A stretch of 64,000 nucleotides of DNA from Pseudomonadales bacterium (GCA_024234635.1 JACKNX010000002.1:310001-374000), one strand, 5' to 3'. Shown: positions 44,703 through 53,573, counted from the stretch's first letter. Notes: generated from the letters alone by a model not told the origin. Numbers and translations: made by a program.

Positions 44703-45674
44703 TTAGTCCGTCCGAAACTCTACCCAAAGCGGGAGATGGTCTGAAACACGATGAGAGATCGAGTTTCTCGTTAGATCTGTGTCTGTGTAGACATGCGGGA
44801 GGAAATTAAAATTGCCCCCAGAGCGGACCGTCAAATCAATGAGTGCCCCTGAGCCGGCGGCAAACCAGGCTATCTGATCATAGTAATTGTCGTCATCGGA
44901 ATCCCCAGGATCATCAAAGATCGTCCGAGGGAGATCCTCTAGCTCCTCAGGAATCGTGAGGCCGGTCCCGGTAAAGGCATCAAAGAGTGGGCTTCCTTCA
45001 CGGTCAGTGTTGAAGTCCCCAAGGCACAGAAGATTGTGGTGCCACCGATTCGAACGACGCGCCCAATCACGGAAGATGTCAGCGATTTCTTCGAGTTCTG
45101 GAATCCTGTCGTCGGGTACATCGCCAAAAAGGATGTGGAGAGTCACCAGGATGAAGGTGGTCTCGCCACGGAGAAAACTCACAGCATACGGCGTCCGCGC
45201 AAACTGCTGACGAAGGGCACCTTCATCGAGACTCTCTAGCCTCTCGGGTGGCACGACAAGCTCAGCAGCGAGTCCGGAAGGTCGAACACGGTCCCGATGG
45301 AACAGAAACATGAGCCGCTCATTGTTCCCCTCATCTCCCAGCGTCACGTCGGTCATCAGGAAGCCCCATGACTCCCCGAGGAAGGACATTGTGTCTCGTA
45401 GCGCCCTCAGATCACCTTTCAGTTCTTGGATCGCGATAACATTGAATCGAGAGAGGATTTCAATGATGGCGCGGAGACCTCGTAAGTCACGCTTGGGGCT
45501 GTCACCTGTGCCAGCAGTCCACTCCCGCGTGAGGCTGGCAAACGCACGAATGTTCCACGTCGCGATCAGGACATTGTCATCAGCCTTGCTTGGAATTTCG
45601 AGATCAAGCGCTTGGGAAAGAGCGTCCAGGTCATCTTGGACGTTCTGGGGAAGATCATCATGGATCAAGGGCAT
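44703..45674 (-). CDS. Endonuclease/exonuclease/phosphatase (EEP) family protein
   Basis: A 323-residue protein with the EEP motifs in order: IATWNIRAF near residue 36, IAIQELKGD (metal-binding Glu), LVTLHILFG, LCLGDFNTD (catalytic Asp/Asn) and SDHLPLWVEF (Asp-His pair). The family includes DNase I-like nucleases and phosphoesterases. There is no signal peptide, so it is cytoplasmic. ATG 45674 has GGAGG 5-6 bases upstream; TTG 45701 is less likely. It is the first gene of the two-gene operon with the membrane hydrolase. A TGGCA-N5-TGCCA inverted repeat sits just upstream (about 45690-45704) and could be an operator. Confidence 0.85.
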   Translation of the reverse strand: MPLIHDDLPQNVQDDLDALSQALDLEIPSKADDNVLIATWNIRAFASLTREWTAGTGDSPKRDLRGLRAIIEILSRFNVIAIQELKGDLRALRDTMSFLGESWGFLMTDVTLGDEGNNERLMFLFHRDRVRPSGLAAELVVPPERLESLDEGALRQQFARTPYAVSFLRGETTFILVTLHILFGDVPDDRIPELEEIADIFRDWARRSNRWHHNLLCLGDFNTDREGSPLFDAFTGTGLTIPEELEDLPRTIFDDPGDSDDDNYYDQIAWFAAGSGALIDLTVRSGGNFNFLPHVYTDTDLTRNSISHRVSDHLPLWVEFRTD

Positions 45675-45937
45675 TGGTACCTCCGTGGCATTCCGTGCCA
45701 ATGGAGCATCTAGCTTACTCCGATCAAGAGGAATATTTCAGCGCAACAGCCTTCGCACACTAACCCTAAGAAGAGCAATTCTGCTCTCTTAAGAAGCAGC
45801 TAATGGGCAACACGAACCAAAGGTCTCCAATAGAGAATTTTGGCCGACCATCCTCAATACAACTTGGGGGTCAATCTGTGGGTCATTTTCTTTTGACGAG
45901 AGATAACCCTTTAAATCAAAGGGCTTGGAAAAAGAGA

Positions 45938-46014
45938 TGGCGGAGCGGACGGGACTCGAACCCGCGACCCCCGGCGTGACAGGCCGGTATTCTAACCGAC
46001 TGAACTACCGCTCC
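45938..46014 (-). tRNA. tRNA-Asp (GTC)
   Basis: The minus strand gives GGAGCGG...CCGCTCC acceptor arms with encoded CCA, D-arm GTTCAGTCGGTTAGAA, anticodon loop CTGTCAC (GTC) and T-arm GGTTCGAGTCC. All stems pair. The 3' end points at the defence island. Confidence 0.97.
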
Positions 46015-46019
46015 TACGG

Positions 46020-46095
46020 TGGTGGGTGTTGCAGGGGTCGAACCTGCGACCTACGGCTTGTAAGGCCGTCGCTCTCCCAACTGAGCTAAACACCC
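46020..46095 (-). tRNA. tRNA-Val (TAC)
   Basis: GGGTGTT/AACACCC acceptor with encoded CCA, D-arm AGCTCAGTTGGGAGAGC, anticodon loop CTTACAA (TAC) and T-arm GCAGGTTCGACCCCTGC. It lies 5 bases upstream of tRNA-Asp in the same direction, so the two are co-transcribed. Confidence 0.97.
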
Positions 46096-46281
46096 GATTC
46101 AGCATTTGGCGAAGGGTGCGTATGGTAATGCGCTCCAGCGGCGTGTCAACGAAAGACTTCCCTCCCCGCACACCCACCCGTCCGGCCACGCAGGCCCACA
46201 CGGTCCGCCGGTTTCCTGATCGCCTGACTGACTGGCAACTTTCCCGCAACTTTCCCATCACACACCCCGATTGCCGCACGC

Positions 46282-46953
46282 TCACACAATGTCCGGATCA
46301 CCAAATCCCTTCGGCCGCGTCCGCGTGTAAATAAGGCACGGCGCCGTGGTCTGCAGCCGCAGCGGGCAGCCAGGGGGCACGCGAATCCAGGCATGTGGGG
46401 TGAGCCGCCGCGTGAGGTCCGTCTGCCACAGCGCCTCGCCCACCACCAGCAACGCCTCCTGAGCCTGCTCCGCGGCGGACAGCGCCACCCTCTCCCCGGC
46501 CGCGGCACGAATCCAGGTCACCTGCTCGCCGCCGTACGCATGCAGCTCGTCCCGCTCGAACCCGGTTGCCGGGAAGTCGCTGTTCAGCGTCAGCACGCAA
46601 TGCCGCTGGTCGTCGGGGTGCATCTGCCGCAGCCGCACGAAGATTGTGCAGCCGGGGTCCGAAAACGGGGTATGGCGGCTGCCGTGCGGGTTGCGTACGT
46701 AAGTCAGGGCGGGAAAGCGGCCGTGTTCGTCGGCGAACTCACCGTCCAGCACCAGAAACTCCTCCCCGTAGGAGTGCTCATGGGCGGAAAACCGGGAAGC
46801 GGGGGCGTAGCGCACCAGGCTGGTGGCCCGGGCGGATTCGCGGCCCACGCGGTCGAGCGGCAGCCGTTCCACGCCGGGCGCGGGCGACGGAATCCAGGTG
46901 CCGGTTTCCGGCAGAACCCAGGCATACTCATCGAGGCGGGCGCGCAGTCGCAT
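46282..46953 (-). CDS. ChrR-like cupin-domain protein
   Basis: A 223-residue protein with two cupin-like repeats. The first contains SRFSAHEHSYGEEFLVLDGEF followed by GRFPALTYVRNPHGS, matching the ChrR/anti-ECF cupin core with His and Glu metal ligands. The second repeat (~115-215) is more degenerate. ChrR cupins bind zinc and sense singlet oxygen or peroxides when fused to an anti-sigma domain. Here the zinc-binding anti-sigma N-terminus is missing and no ECF sigma gene is adjacent, so an enzymatic or stress-related role is open. It follows the small gene at 46969 by 15 bases. Confidence 0.75.
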   Translation of the reverse strand: MRLRARLDEYAWVLPETGTWIPSPAPGVERLPLDRVGRESARATSLVRYAPASRFSAHEHSYGEEFLVLDGEFADEHGRFPALTYVRNPHGSRHTPFSDPGCTIFVRLRQMHPDDQRHCVLTLNSDFPATGFERDELHAYGGEQVTWIRAAAGERVALSAAEQAQEALLVVGEALWQTDLTRRLTPHAWIRVPPGCPLRLQTTAPCLIYTRTRPKGFGDPDIV

Positions 46954-46968
46954 GGTCTTGGCGGGGTG

Positions 46969-47280
46969 TCACGGCAGTGTTCGCTCGATATGTACGCGAA
47001 CGTTGCGGGCGGAGCAATACCCCATCAGCGTGCGCGCGAAACCGAACCGCAACGTGTCCGCGGTTTTCACCAGCACCTCGCCGGTCACCTTGCCCAGCAT
47101 TGCCGCCAGTCGCTCCAGTTCAAACGCACTGTGATCCACCCGGGCGGCGGACATGTCCAGCACCACCCGCTCGCGCCGCCCCATCGACAGCAGCGCCTGC
47201 TCCAGTTCGAACAGGGTATAGGTCTCCGGCAACGTCAGCGTACTGACACCGCTACTGTTTTCGTCCATGCGAATGCTCAT
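46969..47280 (-). CDS. Small protein, possibly STAS-like
   Basis: A 103-residue protein with the pattern strand (STLTLPETYT), helix (LFELEQALLSMG), strand (RERVVLDMSAA), helix (SAFELERLAAML), strand (GEVLVKTA), resembling STAS/anti-sigma antagonist folds. The phosphorylatable serine motif is not clear. Probably in one unit with the downstream cupin gene. Family call is tentative. Confidence 0.5.
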   Translation of the reverse strand: MSIRMDENSSGVSTLTLPETYTLFELEQALLSMGRRERVVLDMSAARVDHSAFELERLAAMLGKVTGEVLVKTADTLRFGFARTLMGYCSARNVRVHIERTLP

Positions 47281-47470
47281 CGCGAATCCCCGTTACTGCC
47301 TGGCCCCGACAATCGGACAGGTGCGTGTGGCATTCCATGTGCGGTTTTTTGAAATGTGACAATTCGCCACTTCGGCAGCGTGGCCGTGGACCAATTCGCA
47401 CGCTTGAACAGAGCCGCAACAGATCCTTACACGGCCATTACATGGCCGCTTTCGGTCACCACGCGGGTTG

Positions 47471-48580
47471 TCAGCTCAGCGGACCGTACTCGTACGGGTG
47501 CCCGGTGAGATAACGCCCGGAGAACGCGTAGTACTGGGCACGCGCCTGCACATGCTGGGCAATCACCTGCATGTCCTGCCAGGGGCGATGCAGCGGATCG
47601 CCCGCGTAGATTGCGGTGGAGCCGCAGATTTCATAGGCGCCGCGCATCGCGTCCACCGCCTCGCGTAGCACGTGGGTGCCGGCCAGTCGCCAGCGTGCGC
47701 GCTGCGCTTCGCTCATGGCGTCCTGGTGGTGTATGGCTTCCCACACGGCGTGCACGTCCTCGCGCAGATACGCCTGCGCCGCGCGCCAGCGGGCTTCCAG
47801 GCGGCCCAGACGATCGTGCACGGTGGGATCTTCCCGCAGGGCGTCGCGGGCGTAGATGGGTTTCTTCTCTGAGGCGAGTTCCAGGGTGATGTCAAGCCCC
47901 CGCCGTGCCACGCCGAGCGCCAGCGAGGCGAAGGTCACGGCAAACACCAGCCCCGTGGCCAGCCTTATCAGCGGCGAATCGACGGTTGGCCGGGCGGCAA
48001 GGTTGGTGACGAAGCGCTCGGGCACAACCAGTTCGTTCACGCTGAACCGAAGGCTGCCGGTACCGCGCAGGCCGGCGGTGTGCCAGTCATCCTCGAAAGC
48101 GGCCCGGGCCACCGGGAAGAACACCACCCGCCAGGCACCGTCGTCCGCGCGTCGCACGGCGCCGGTCATCGTCAGGGCGTGCCGGCAGCCGCTGGAGAAG
48201 CCCCAGCGTCCGGTCACCCGGCCGCCGGCCGCAGTTGCTTCAAGACGCGTCTCCAGCGGCGGGCCATTGGCCACGCACTGGCGCGGGTTGGCCCAGAGTT
48301 CGTGGATGGCGTCCAGCGGCAACCACAAGGTGGTGGTGCCGATCACGGCCCCCTGGTTCACGCACCACGCGGTGCTGGCGTCTGCCATGGCAAGTTCCCG
48401 CACGGTGTCCAGGTAGTCGGGCAGCGGCGTTTCCAGACCGCCGCATGCGCGTGGAATGAGCGCCCGAAAGGCGCCGGCGTCGTGCAACGCGTCGACCAGA
48501 TGCCCCGGCAGCGCACGCTCGCGATCGATGACGTCCGCACTGCCCCGCACCGTGTTCAGCAGTTCCGCATCCAGTTGCAT
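47471..48580 (-). CDS. Acyl-CoA dehydrogenase-fold flavin monooxygenase (HsaA/HpaB-like)
   Basis: A 369-residue protein of the acyl-CoA dehydrogenase fold. Family hallmarks are LIPRACGGLE near the start, the ADASTAWCVNQGAVIGT helix, GRVTGRWGFSSGCRHA and the AGLRGTGSLRF segment seen in group D two-component monooxygenases such as HsaA. These use reduced flavin from a separate reductase to hydroxylate aromatic or steroid-like substrates. No reductase gene is in the window. ATG 48580 has GGGGAG 5 bases upstream. It is divergent from the hydrolase gene at 48718. A second member lies at 61073 (different subgroup, ~30% alike by eye). Confidence 0.82.
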   Translation of the reverse strand: MQLDAELLNTVRGSADVIDRERALPGHLVDALHDAGAFRALIPRACGGLETPLPDYLDTVRELAMADASTAWCVNQGAVIGTTTLWLPLDAIHELWANPRQCVANGPPLETRLEATAAGGRVTGRWGFSSGCRHALTMTGAVRRADDGAWRVVFFPVARAAFEDDWHTAGLRGTGSLRFSVNELVVPERFVTNLAARPTVDSPLIRLATGLVFAVTFASLALGVARRGLDITLELASEKKPIYARDALREDPTVHDRLGRLEARWRAAQAYLREDVHAVWEAIHHQDAMSEAQRARWRLAGTHVLREAVDAMRGAYEICGSTAIYAGDPLHRPWQDMQVIAQHVQARAQYYAFSGRYLTGHPYEYGPLS

Positions 48581-48717
48581 TGTCTCCCCACCTGAGTCGT
48601 TCCTCCCTGCCTGCATCGTTCCTCCCCACCCGCGTGGTCCCTCGCCGCCCGTCGCCTGCGCAGCCGGGCAATCGATTCTGCTACATTGCCGCCTTTGTCT
48701 TGCAAGGGAAACCCGCC

Positions 48718-49659
48718 GTGGACACGCCGTTCTGGTACCAGCGCGCCATCGACACCCCCTCCGGCATCGACTGGGTGACGGTGGACGGCGCCGCCATCCG
48801 CTACGCCACCTGGGGCGAGGTCGGCAGGCCCGGCGTCGTGCTCATTCACGGCAGCAATGCGCACCTGGAGTGGTGGCGGTTCACCGCCCCGTACCTCGCG
48901 GATGCCTTCCGGGTGACAGCCCTGGACCTGTCCGGCAATGGCGACAGCGACTGGCGCGAAAAGTACAGCGGCGAGCTGTTCGCCAGAGAAGTGTGGGCGG
49001 TGTGCCAGGCGGCGGGACTGGGCGACCGACCCACCGTGGTAGGTCACAGTTTCGGTGGCTTCGTGGCGTTGGAAGCCGCGCACCGCTATGGCGAACACCT
49101 GGCGGGTGTGGTGTTCATGGACTTCACCGTGGCGCCGCCGGAGCAGTACCTGGAATGGGGCCTGCGCGCGCAGCGGGAAGGCGTGCAGCCGCGGCGCAAG
49201 CTGCGCACCTATGCCACCCGCGAGGAAATACTGGCCCGCTTCCGCTTCATTCCCGAACAGCCGGACGTGCACCCGGCGGTGCTCAGGCACATGGCGGAAG
49301 CCGGCATCAAGGCCGTGGACGGAGGCTACACGTGGAAGTTCGATCCCGCCCTGTTCGATTTCCTGGAAATGGGCGTGGAACAGCGGGACAAATTTGCCTC
49401 CCTCGCCTGCCGCAGCTTTCTCATGCTGGGCGAGAAGTCCACCGACGAAGGCGCCCTGTTCGGCGACCACATGGCCACCATCACCGGTGGTCACCTGCCC
49501 GCGCTCACCGTGCCGGGCACCTATCACCACCTCATGTTCGACCAGCCACTGGCCGTGGCCATGGCGCTGAAGGCCGTACTGCTGCAGTGGCAGGCGGAGG
49601 ACAACCGGCCGCACATGCAACGCGAACTCGACAAACTGCTGGAGAAACGCCATGGATGA
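48718..49659 (+). CDS. Alpha/beta hydrolase (meta-cleavage-product hydrolase type)
   Basis: A 313-residue hydrolase: oxyanion segment VVLIHGSNAH, nucleophile elbow VVGHSFGGF (Ser), an acid in the PEQYLEW...LMLGEKSTDEG region, and a terminal His in GTYHHLMFDQP. GTG 48718 is chosen because AAGGGAA lies 9-15 bases upstream; the longer frame from 48580 overlaps the divergent promoter and has low-quality sequence. It overlaps the RraA-like gene by 8 bases. Substrate unknown; C-C or ester bond hydrolysis after ring opening is plausible from the neighbours. Confidence 0.85.
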   Translation: MDTPFWYQRAIDTPSGIDWVTVDGAAIRYATWGEVGRPGVVLIHGSNAHLEWWRFTAPYLADAFRVTALDLSGNGDSDWREKYSGELFAREVWAVCQAAGLGDRPTVVGHSFGGFVALEAAHRYGEHLAGVVFMDFTVAPPEQYLEWGLRAQREGVQPRRKLRTYATREEILARFRFIPEQPDVHPAVLRHMAEAGIKAVDGGYTWKFDPALFDFLEMGVEQRDKFASLACRSFLMLGEKSTDEGALFGDHMATITGGHLPALTVPGTYHHLMFDQPLAVAMALKAVLLQWQAEDNRPHMQRELDKLLEKRHG

Positions 49660-50347
49660 AGCCCTGCTCGCCCGGCTGCGCGCACTGGACACCCCCACCA
49701 TCTGCAACGCGCTCGAGATCGTGGCGCCGGAACGGCGCGGCTACGGCTATACCGTGGAGCCGCTTGTCTGCACCCGGCCCGGCCTGCCACCCATGGTGGG
49801 CGTGGCGCGCACCGCCACCATCCGCGCCGCGCATCCGCAGGATCTGCGCGGCTCGCTCGCGCGCGCGCTGTCCGACAGTTACTACGCCTACATCGACGCC
49901 GGTCCCAAACCCAGCATCATCGTCATCCAGGATCTGGACGGCCCGCAGCGCGGCTATGGCTCCTTCTGGGGTGAGGTCAACTCCAACATCCACAAGGGGC
50001 TGGGTTGCCTGGGCGTGATCACGGACGGCAGCGTGCGCGACATTCCGGACATCGCCGACGGCTTCCAGATGCTGGCCGACCGCATCGGTCCCTCGCACGC
50101 CTACGTGCACGTGGTGGACTTCGGCCGGGCCGTTTCCGTGGCGGGCATGCGGGTGTCGGACGGCGATCTCATCCATGCCGACCAGCATGGCGCCGTGGTC
50201 ATCCCGGCCGCGGCGGCGGAGAAGATTCCGGACGCCGCGGCGCTGATCCAGAAGCGGGAAAGAGTGATCATCAGCGCCGCGAAACAGGCCGGCTTCAACA
50301 TCGAACGCCTGCGGCAGGCGCAGGGGGATGCGGCGGAGATTCACTGA
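49652..50347 (+). CDS. RraA-like / 4-hydroxy-4-methyl-2-oxoglutarate aldolase-like protein
   Basis: A 231-residue RraA-fold protein with GSFWGEVNSNIHKGLGCLGVI and TDGSVRDIPDI, the substrate- and Mg-binding loop of class II HMG/CHA aldolases (G-x3-W/G-x4...DG-x-RD). Family members cleave pyruvate or oxaloacetate from aldol products late in aromatic degradation; some are RNase E inhibitors. The overlap with the hydrolase gene and its company favour the catabolic role. Confidence 0.83.
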   Translation: MDEALLARLRALDTPTICNALEIVAPERRGYGYTVEPLVCTRPGLPPMVGVARTATIRAAHPQDLRGSLARALSDSYYAYIDAGPKPSIIVIQDLDGPQRGYGSFWGEVNSNIHKGLGCLGVITDGSVRDIPDIADGFQMLADRIGPSHAYVHVVDFGRAVSVAGMRVSDGDLIHADQHGAVVIPAAAAEKIPDAAALIQKRERVIISAAKQAGFNIERLRQAQGDAAEIH

Positions 50348-50444
50348 CGGCTGTCCGCAAATCTGACCACAGCGCGGGGCGTTGATCGGGAAGCCGTTCA
50401 GGAGCAGTCTTGTCCCGGGATCAGGAAACGCAGGGGAGCGGATC

Positions 50445-51368
50445 ATGACCATCAACATCCAGCCGATCAATGACGTCTTCGGCGCTGTCATCACCGGTGT
50501 CAGCCTGGCCGACCTCGACGACACGACATGGGCGGCGATCCACACGGCGTTTCTGCGCTACGGCGTGCTGGTGTTTCCTGGGCAGCACCTGTCCGCCGAG
50601 GCACAGGGCCGCTTCGCCAGGCGCTTCGGCGACGTGGAACAACTATCACCCAAGGGCGCAACGCCCACCTTCGCCATCGCCAATACACGACCGGACGGCA
50701 CGCTGGCCGACGAGGGCGACTACCAGTACCAGATCCTCAAGGGCAATGAAGGCTGGCATACCGACAGCACCTACATGCCGCTGGCTTCGAAGGCGGCCAT
50801 GCTGTCGGCCCTGGTGCTGCCGGACGCTGGTGGCGAGACCGAATTCGCCGACATGCGCGCCGCGTGGGATGCCTTGTCTCCCGAGAAACAGCGTGAACTG
50901 GAAGGACTGTCCGCCTATCACTCGCTCTACTACTCGCAGTCGCGCGCCGGTTTCGTGCACGGCACGGATCACCTGTACGGGTTGCACGACAAGGGGGCGC
51001 CACTGCGCCCGGTGGTGAAGGTGCATCCGGAGACCGGCCGCAAATCCATCTACACGGGGCGCCACGCGCACGACATCCCCGGCATGACACCGGAGGCATC
51101 GCAGACGTTTCTCGACGAACTGCTGGCCTGGGCGTGTCAGCCGCCGCGCACCTACAGGCACGCCTGGACCGTGGGCGATCTCGTGGTATGGGACAACCGC
51201 TGCCTGATGCATCGCGCGTGTCCCTACGACAAGACCCAGGCCCGGCACCTGCGCGGCAGCCGCATCTCGGGGGACGCCGCCAGCGAACTGGCGCCAACCC
51301 ACGCGGATCCGCGCGCCGGAGGCTACAATCCGTCCAGCAGCAACCGCTCCGTACTGGCGATTGGCTGA
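50445..51368 (+). CDS. TauD/TfdA-family Fe(II)/2-oxoglutarate dioxygenase
   Basis: A 307-residue dioxygenase. Iron ligands are the HxD of GWHTDSTYM and the distal His of DNRCLMHRA; the 2-oxoglutarate-binding Arg lies in HLRGSRISG. ATG 50445 has GGGGAGCGG upstream and begins the typical IQPINDVFGAVITGV start. It uses O2 and 2-oxoglutarate to hydroxylate a small substrate; TfdA, TauD and related enzymes split ether, sulfonate or amine groups this way. It follows the aldolase gene and precedes the amine dehydrogenase by 23 bases. Confidence 0.9.
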   Translation: MTINIQPINDVFGAVITGVSLADLDDTTWAAIHTAFLRYGVLVFPGQHLSAEAQGRFARRFGDVEQLSPKGATPTFAIANTRPDGTLADEGDYQYQILKGNEGWHTDSTYMPLASKAAMLSALVLPDAGGETEFADMRAAWDALSPEKQRELEGLSAYHSLYYSQSRAGFVHGTDHLYGLHDKGAPLRPVVKVHPETGRKSIYTGRHAHDIPGMTPEASQTFLDELLAWACQPPRTYRHAWTVGDLVVWDNRCLMHRACPYDKTQARHLRGSRISGDAASELAPTHADPRAGGYNPSSSNRSVLAIG

Positions 51369-51391
51369 CTCACGACGAACAGGAGCAGAGG

Positions 51392-52588
51392 ATGAAACTA
51401 TCCCTCAGGGACGCAGCATGCAACGCGGGCAAGCGTCGTCGCGGCGTCATCGCGTCGGCCGGCCTGTTTTCCCTGGCCGCCCTGATGCTCGCCCCCATCA
51501 TCCACGCCGCCACCCGACCCGACGCCATCGCCGCGGAGCCGATGACCGTGGAAACGCTGGGCAAGCCCGGGCCGCACTGGGTGTGGACAAACAGCATGAT
51601 GGCCCCGTCGGCGCGCCTGTTCGACGCTGATACCGGCCGCATGCTCGGCATGCTTACCACCACCGGCACCACCAACACGGTGGCCACCAACCTGCCACGG
51701 CGGGAGATCGTCTTCCCGGGCAGCTACTACAGCCGATACAGCCACGGCACGCGCAGCGACGTGGTGGGCATCTATTCCCTGGACGACCTGCAGCCGATCG
51801 CCGAAGTGGCGCTGCCCGACGGGCCGCCGAAGATCGCCAACGGCTACCCCATCCAGCATTACAACAGCCTGCTCGACGGTGGCCGCTGGCTTGCCATCTA
51901 CAACTTCAATCCCACCATGTCGGTGAGCCTCGTGGATGTCGCCGCGCGCAGCTATGGCGGTGAGATCCTCACCGCCGGCTGTGGTCTCGTGTTTCCCGCC
52001 GGGGCGGATGCCTTCCTGCAACTGTGTAACGACGGCACCGTGCAACGCGTCACCGTGGACGCAACGGGCAGGGAAGTTTCACGCGAACGCACGAAGAAAT
52101 TCTTCGACTCGGAGAACAACCCGCTCATGGACAAGGGCGCGCGGGGGACGGAGCGCTGGTGGTTCTCCACGTTCTCCGGGGAACTGTTCGGCGTAAGTCC
52201 CGCGCTCGACACCGTTGGTCCCTGGTCGCTGCACGAGCGCGCCGAAGACCAGGGCTGGCGGCCGGGCGGGCGCATGCCGCTGGCCATTCACCAGGCCGGC
52301 GGCCGGCTGTTCGTGCTGATGCATGAAGGTGGCGAGGACACACACAAGCATCCTGGCACCGAGGTGTGGGTGTACGACATGACCAGCCGCGAGCGCATCC
52401 GGCGCGTGCAACTGCGCGCACCCTCGCCGTCCATCCAGGTGAGCCAGGATGACGAACCCCTGCTGTACGCGGTAAATCCCGACGAATTTGCGCTGGACGT
52501 CTACTCGGCGACGTCCGGCGAGCACCTGCGCACCATTACCGAGGTGGGTTTTGGCGTGGTGCTGATCGAACCGTTCGGCTCACCCTGA
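51392..52588 (+). CDS. Quinoprotein amine dehydrogenase, large (beta-propeller) subunit
   Basis: A 398-residue protein with a signal peptide (~1-43, hydrophobic IASAGLFSLAALMLAPIIHA). The mature part shows the methylamine/aromatic amine dehydrogenase heavy-chain repeats: HWVWTNSM...ARLFDADTGRMLGML, SYYSRYSHGTRSDVVGIYS, LAIYNFNPTMSVSLVDV, RTKKFFDSENNPLMDKG, and HEGGEDTHKHPGTEVWVYD. It forms the seven-bladed propeller of the periplasmic alpha2beta2 enzyme that oxidises primary amines to aldehydes plus ammonia. ATG 51392 has AGGAG upstream. Followed after 55 bases by the light-chain gene. Confidence 0.93.
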   Translation: MKLSLRDAACNAGKRRRGVIASAGLFSLAALMLAPIIHAATRPDAIAAEPMTVETLGKPGPHWVWTNSMMAPSARLFDADTGRMLGMLTTTGTTNTVATNLPRREIVFPGSYYSRYSHGTRSDVVGIYSLDDLQPIAEVALPDGPPKIANGYPIQHYNSLLDGGRWLAIYNFNPTMSVSLVDVAARSYGGEILTAGCGLVFPAGADAFLQLCNDGTVQRVTVDATGREVSRERTKKFFDSENNPLMDKGARGTERWWFSTFSGELFGVSPALDTVGPWSLHERAEDQGWRPGGRMPLAIHQAGGRLFVLMHEGGEDTHKHPGTEVWVYDMTSRERIRRVQLRAPSPSIQVSQDDEPLLYAVNPDEFALDVYSATSGEHLRTITEVGFGVVLIEPFGSP

Positions 52589-52643
52589 AAGCCGCCGCTC
52601 ATGACGCAGGCGCACCAAACGAACGACTGAACGCGGAGGCAAC

Positions 52644-53162
52644 ATGCACCCCTCATCCCGGCTGGACCAGCTCACATCCCGCGTCACCCGCACGATCGCC
52701 CGGGGTTCCTCGCGACGCGGTTTTCTCGGCCGGCTGGGCATGTTTCTCGTCGGCACCACCGCGCTGCCGCTGCTGCCCGTCGCCCGCGGTCACGCGGCGG
52801 AACCGGCGGTGGCCGACGCGGATGACAGCGATCCCAATTCCTGTGACTACTGGCGCTACTGCGCCATCGACGGCTATCTGTGTTCCTGCTGCGGCGGCAC
52901 CTACAGTTCCTGCCCGCCGGGCACCGAAGCTTCGCAGATCACCTGGATCGGCACCTGTCGCAATCCCGCCGACGGTCGCGACTACATCATCAGCTACAAC
53001 GACTGCTGCGGCCGCTCCGCCTGCGGGCGCTGCGCGTGCGACCGCACGGAAGGCGACCGCCCGGTGTACACCCCTGCCCGCGCCAACGACATCATGTGGT
53101 GCCTGGGCACCAAGACGCAGGTGTACAACTGTTCCGTGGCACGCGTCATCGGTACTGCCTGA
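52644..53162 (+). CDS. Quinoprotein amine dehydrogenase, small (TTQ) subunit
   Basis: A 172-residue light chain with a Tat-type signal (SSRRGFLGRL, Arg pair at 24-25). The mature part is cysteine-rich (CDYWRYCAIDGYLCSCCGG). The two tryptophans that form tryptophan tryptophylquinone are W101 (TWIGTC) and W152 (IMWCLG), 51 residues apart, exactly as Trp57 and Trp108 of Paracoccus MauA. The enzyme transfers electrons from amine oxidation to a cupredoxin or cytochrome. Only 6 bases separate it from the c-type cytochrome gene. Maturation genes (mauE, mauD, mauG type) are not in the window. Confidence 0.94.
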   Translation: MHPSSRLDQLTSRVTRTIARGSSRRGFLGRLGMFLVGTTALPLLPVARGHAAEPAVADADDSDPNSCDYWRYCAIDGYLCSCCGGTYSSCPPGTEASQITWIGTCRNPADGRDYIISYNDCCGRSACGRCACDRTEGDRPVYTPARANDIMWCLGTKTQVYNCSVARVIGTA

Positions 53163-53168
53163 TACCTC

Positions 53169-53573
53169 ATGGCCGCATGGCAACTCGCCCTGACGTTTAC
53201 CGGCTTGTCAGTCGCGGCAGCGGCTGTCGCCGACGCCCGCGTCGACTACATGCTGCACTGCCAGGGCTGCCACCTGCCTGAACTGGAAGGCTCTCCCGGC
53301 ATCGTACCCGGCCTGCGAGGCGACGTCGGTCGCATTGCCGGTGTGCCGGGCGGCCGTGAGTACCTGGTGCGGGTACCCGGCGCCTCACAATCGCCGCTGT
53401 CCGATGCGGCGCTGGCCGGTGTGCTGAACTGGATCATGGAAAACTACAACGCCGATACCCGGCCGCCGGATTTCATGCCGTTCACCACCGACGAGGTGGC
53501 ACGGTGGCGTGGGAATGCGCTGCGCAATCCGGAAGCGACCCGGGAGGAGATCTTCGCACCGGGTCGCTACTGA
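53169..53573 (+). CDS. Small c-type cytochrome, probable electron acceptor of the amine dehydrogenase
   Basis: A 134-residue protein with an N-terminal export signal (~1-22) and one haem-binding CQGCH at 31-35. The distal Met is probably M-P in the DFMPFT segment. Adjacent to the amine dehydrogenase small subunit (6-base gap), it takes the place of amicyanin or cytochrome c in mau/aau clusters. Short, periplasmic. Confidence 0.88.
   Translation: MAAWQLALTFTGLSVAAAAVADARVDYMLHCQGCHLPELEGSPGIVPGLRGDVGRIAGVPGGREYLVRVPGASQSPLSDAALAGVLNWIMENYNADTRPPDFMPFTTDEVARWRGNALRNPEATREEIFAPGRY

Noticed and set aside
1..46000. Prophage
   Set aside because: No structural, packaging or lysis genes are visible; only a recombinase fragment and insertion sequences.
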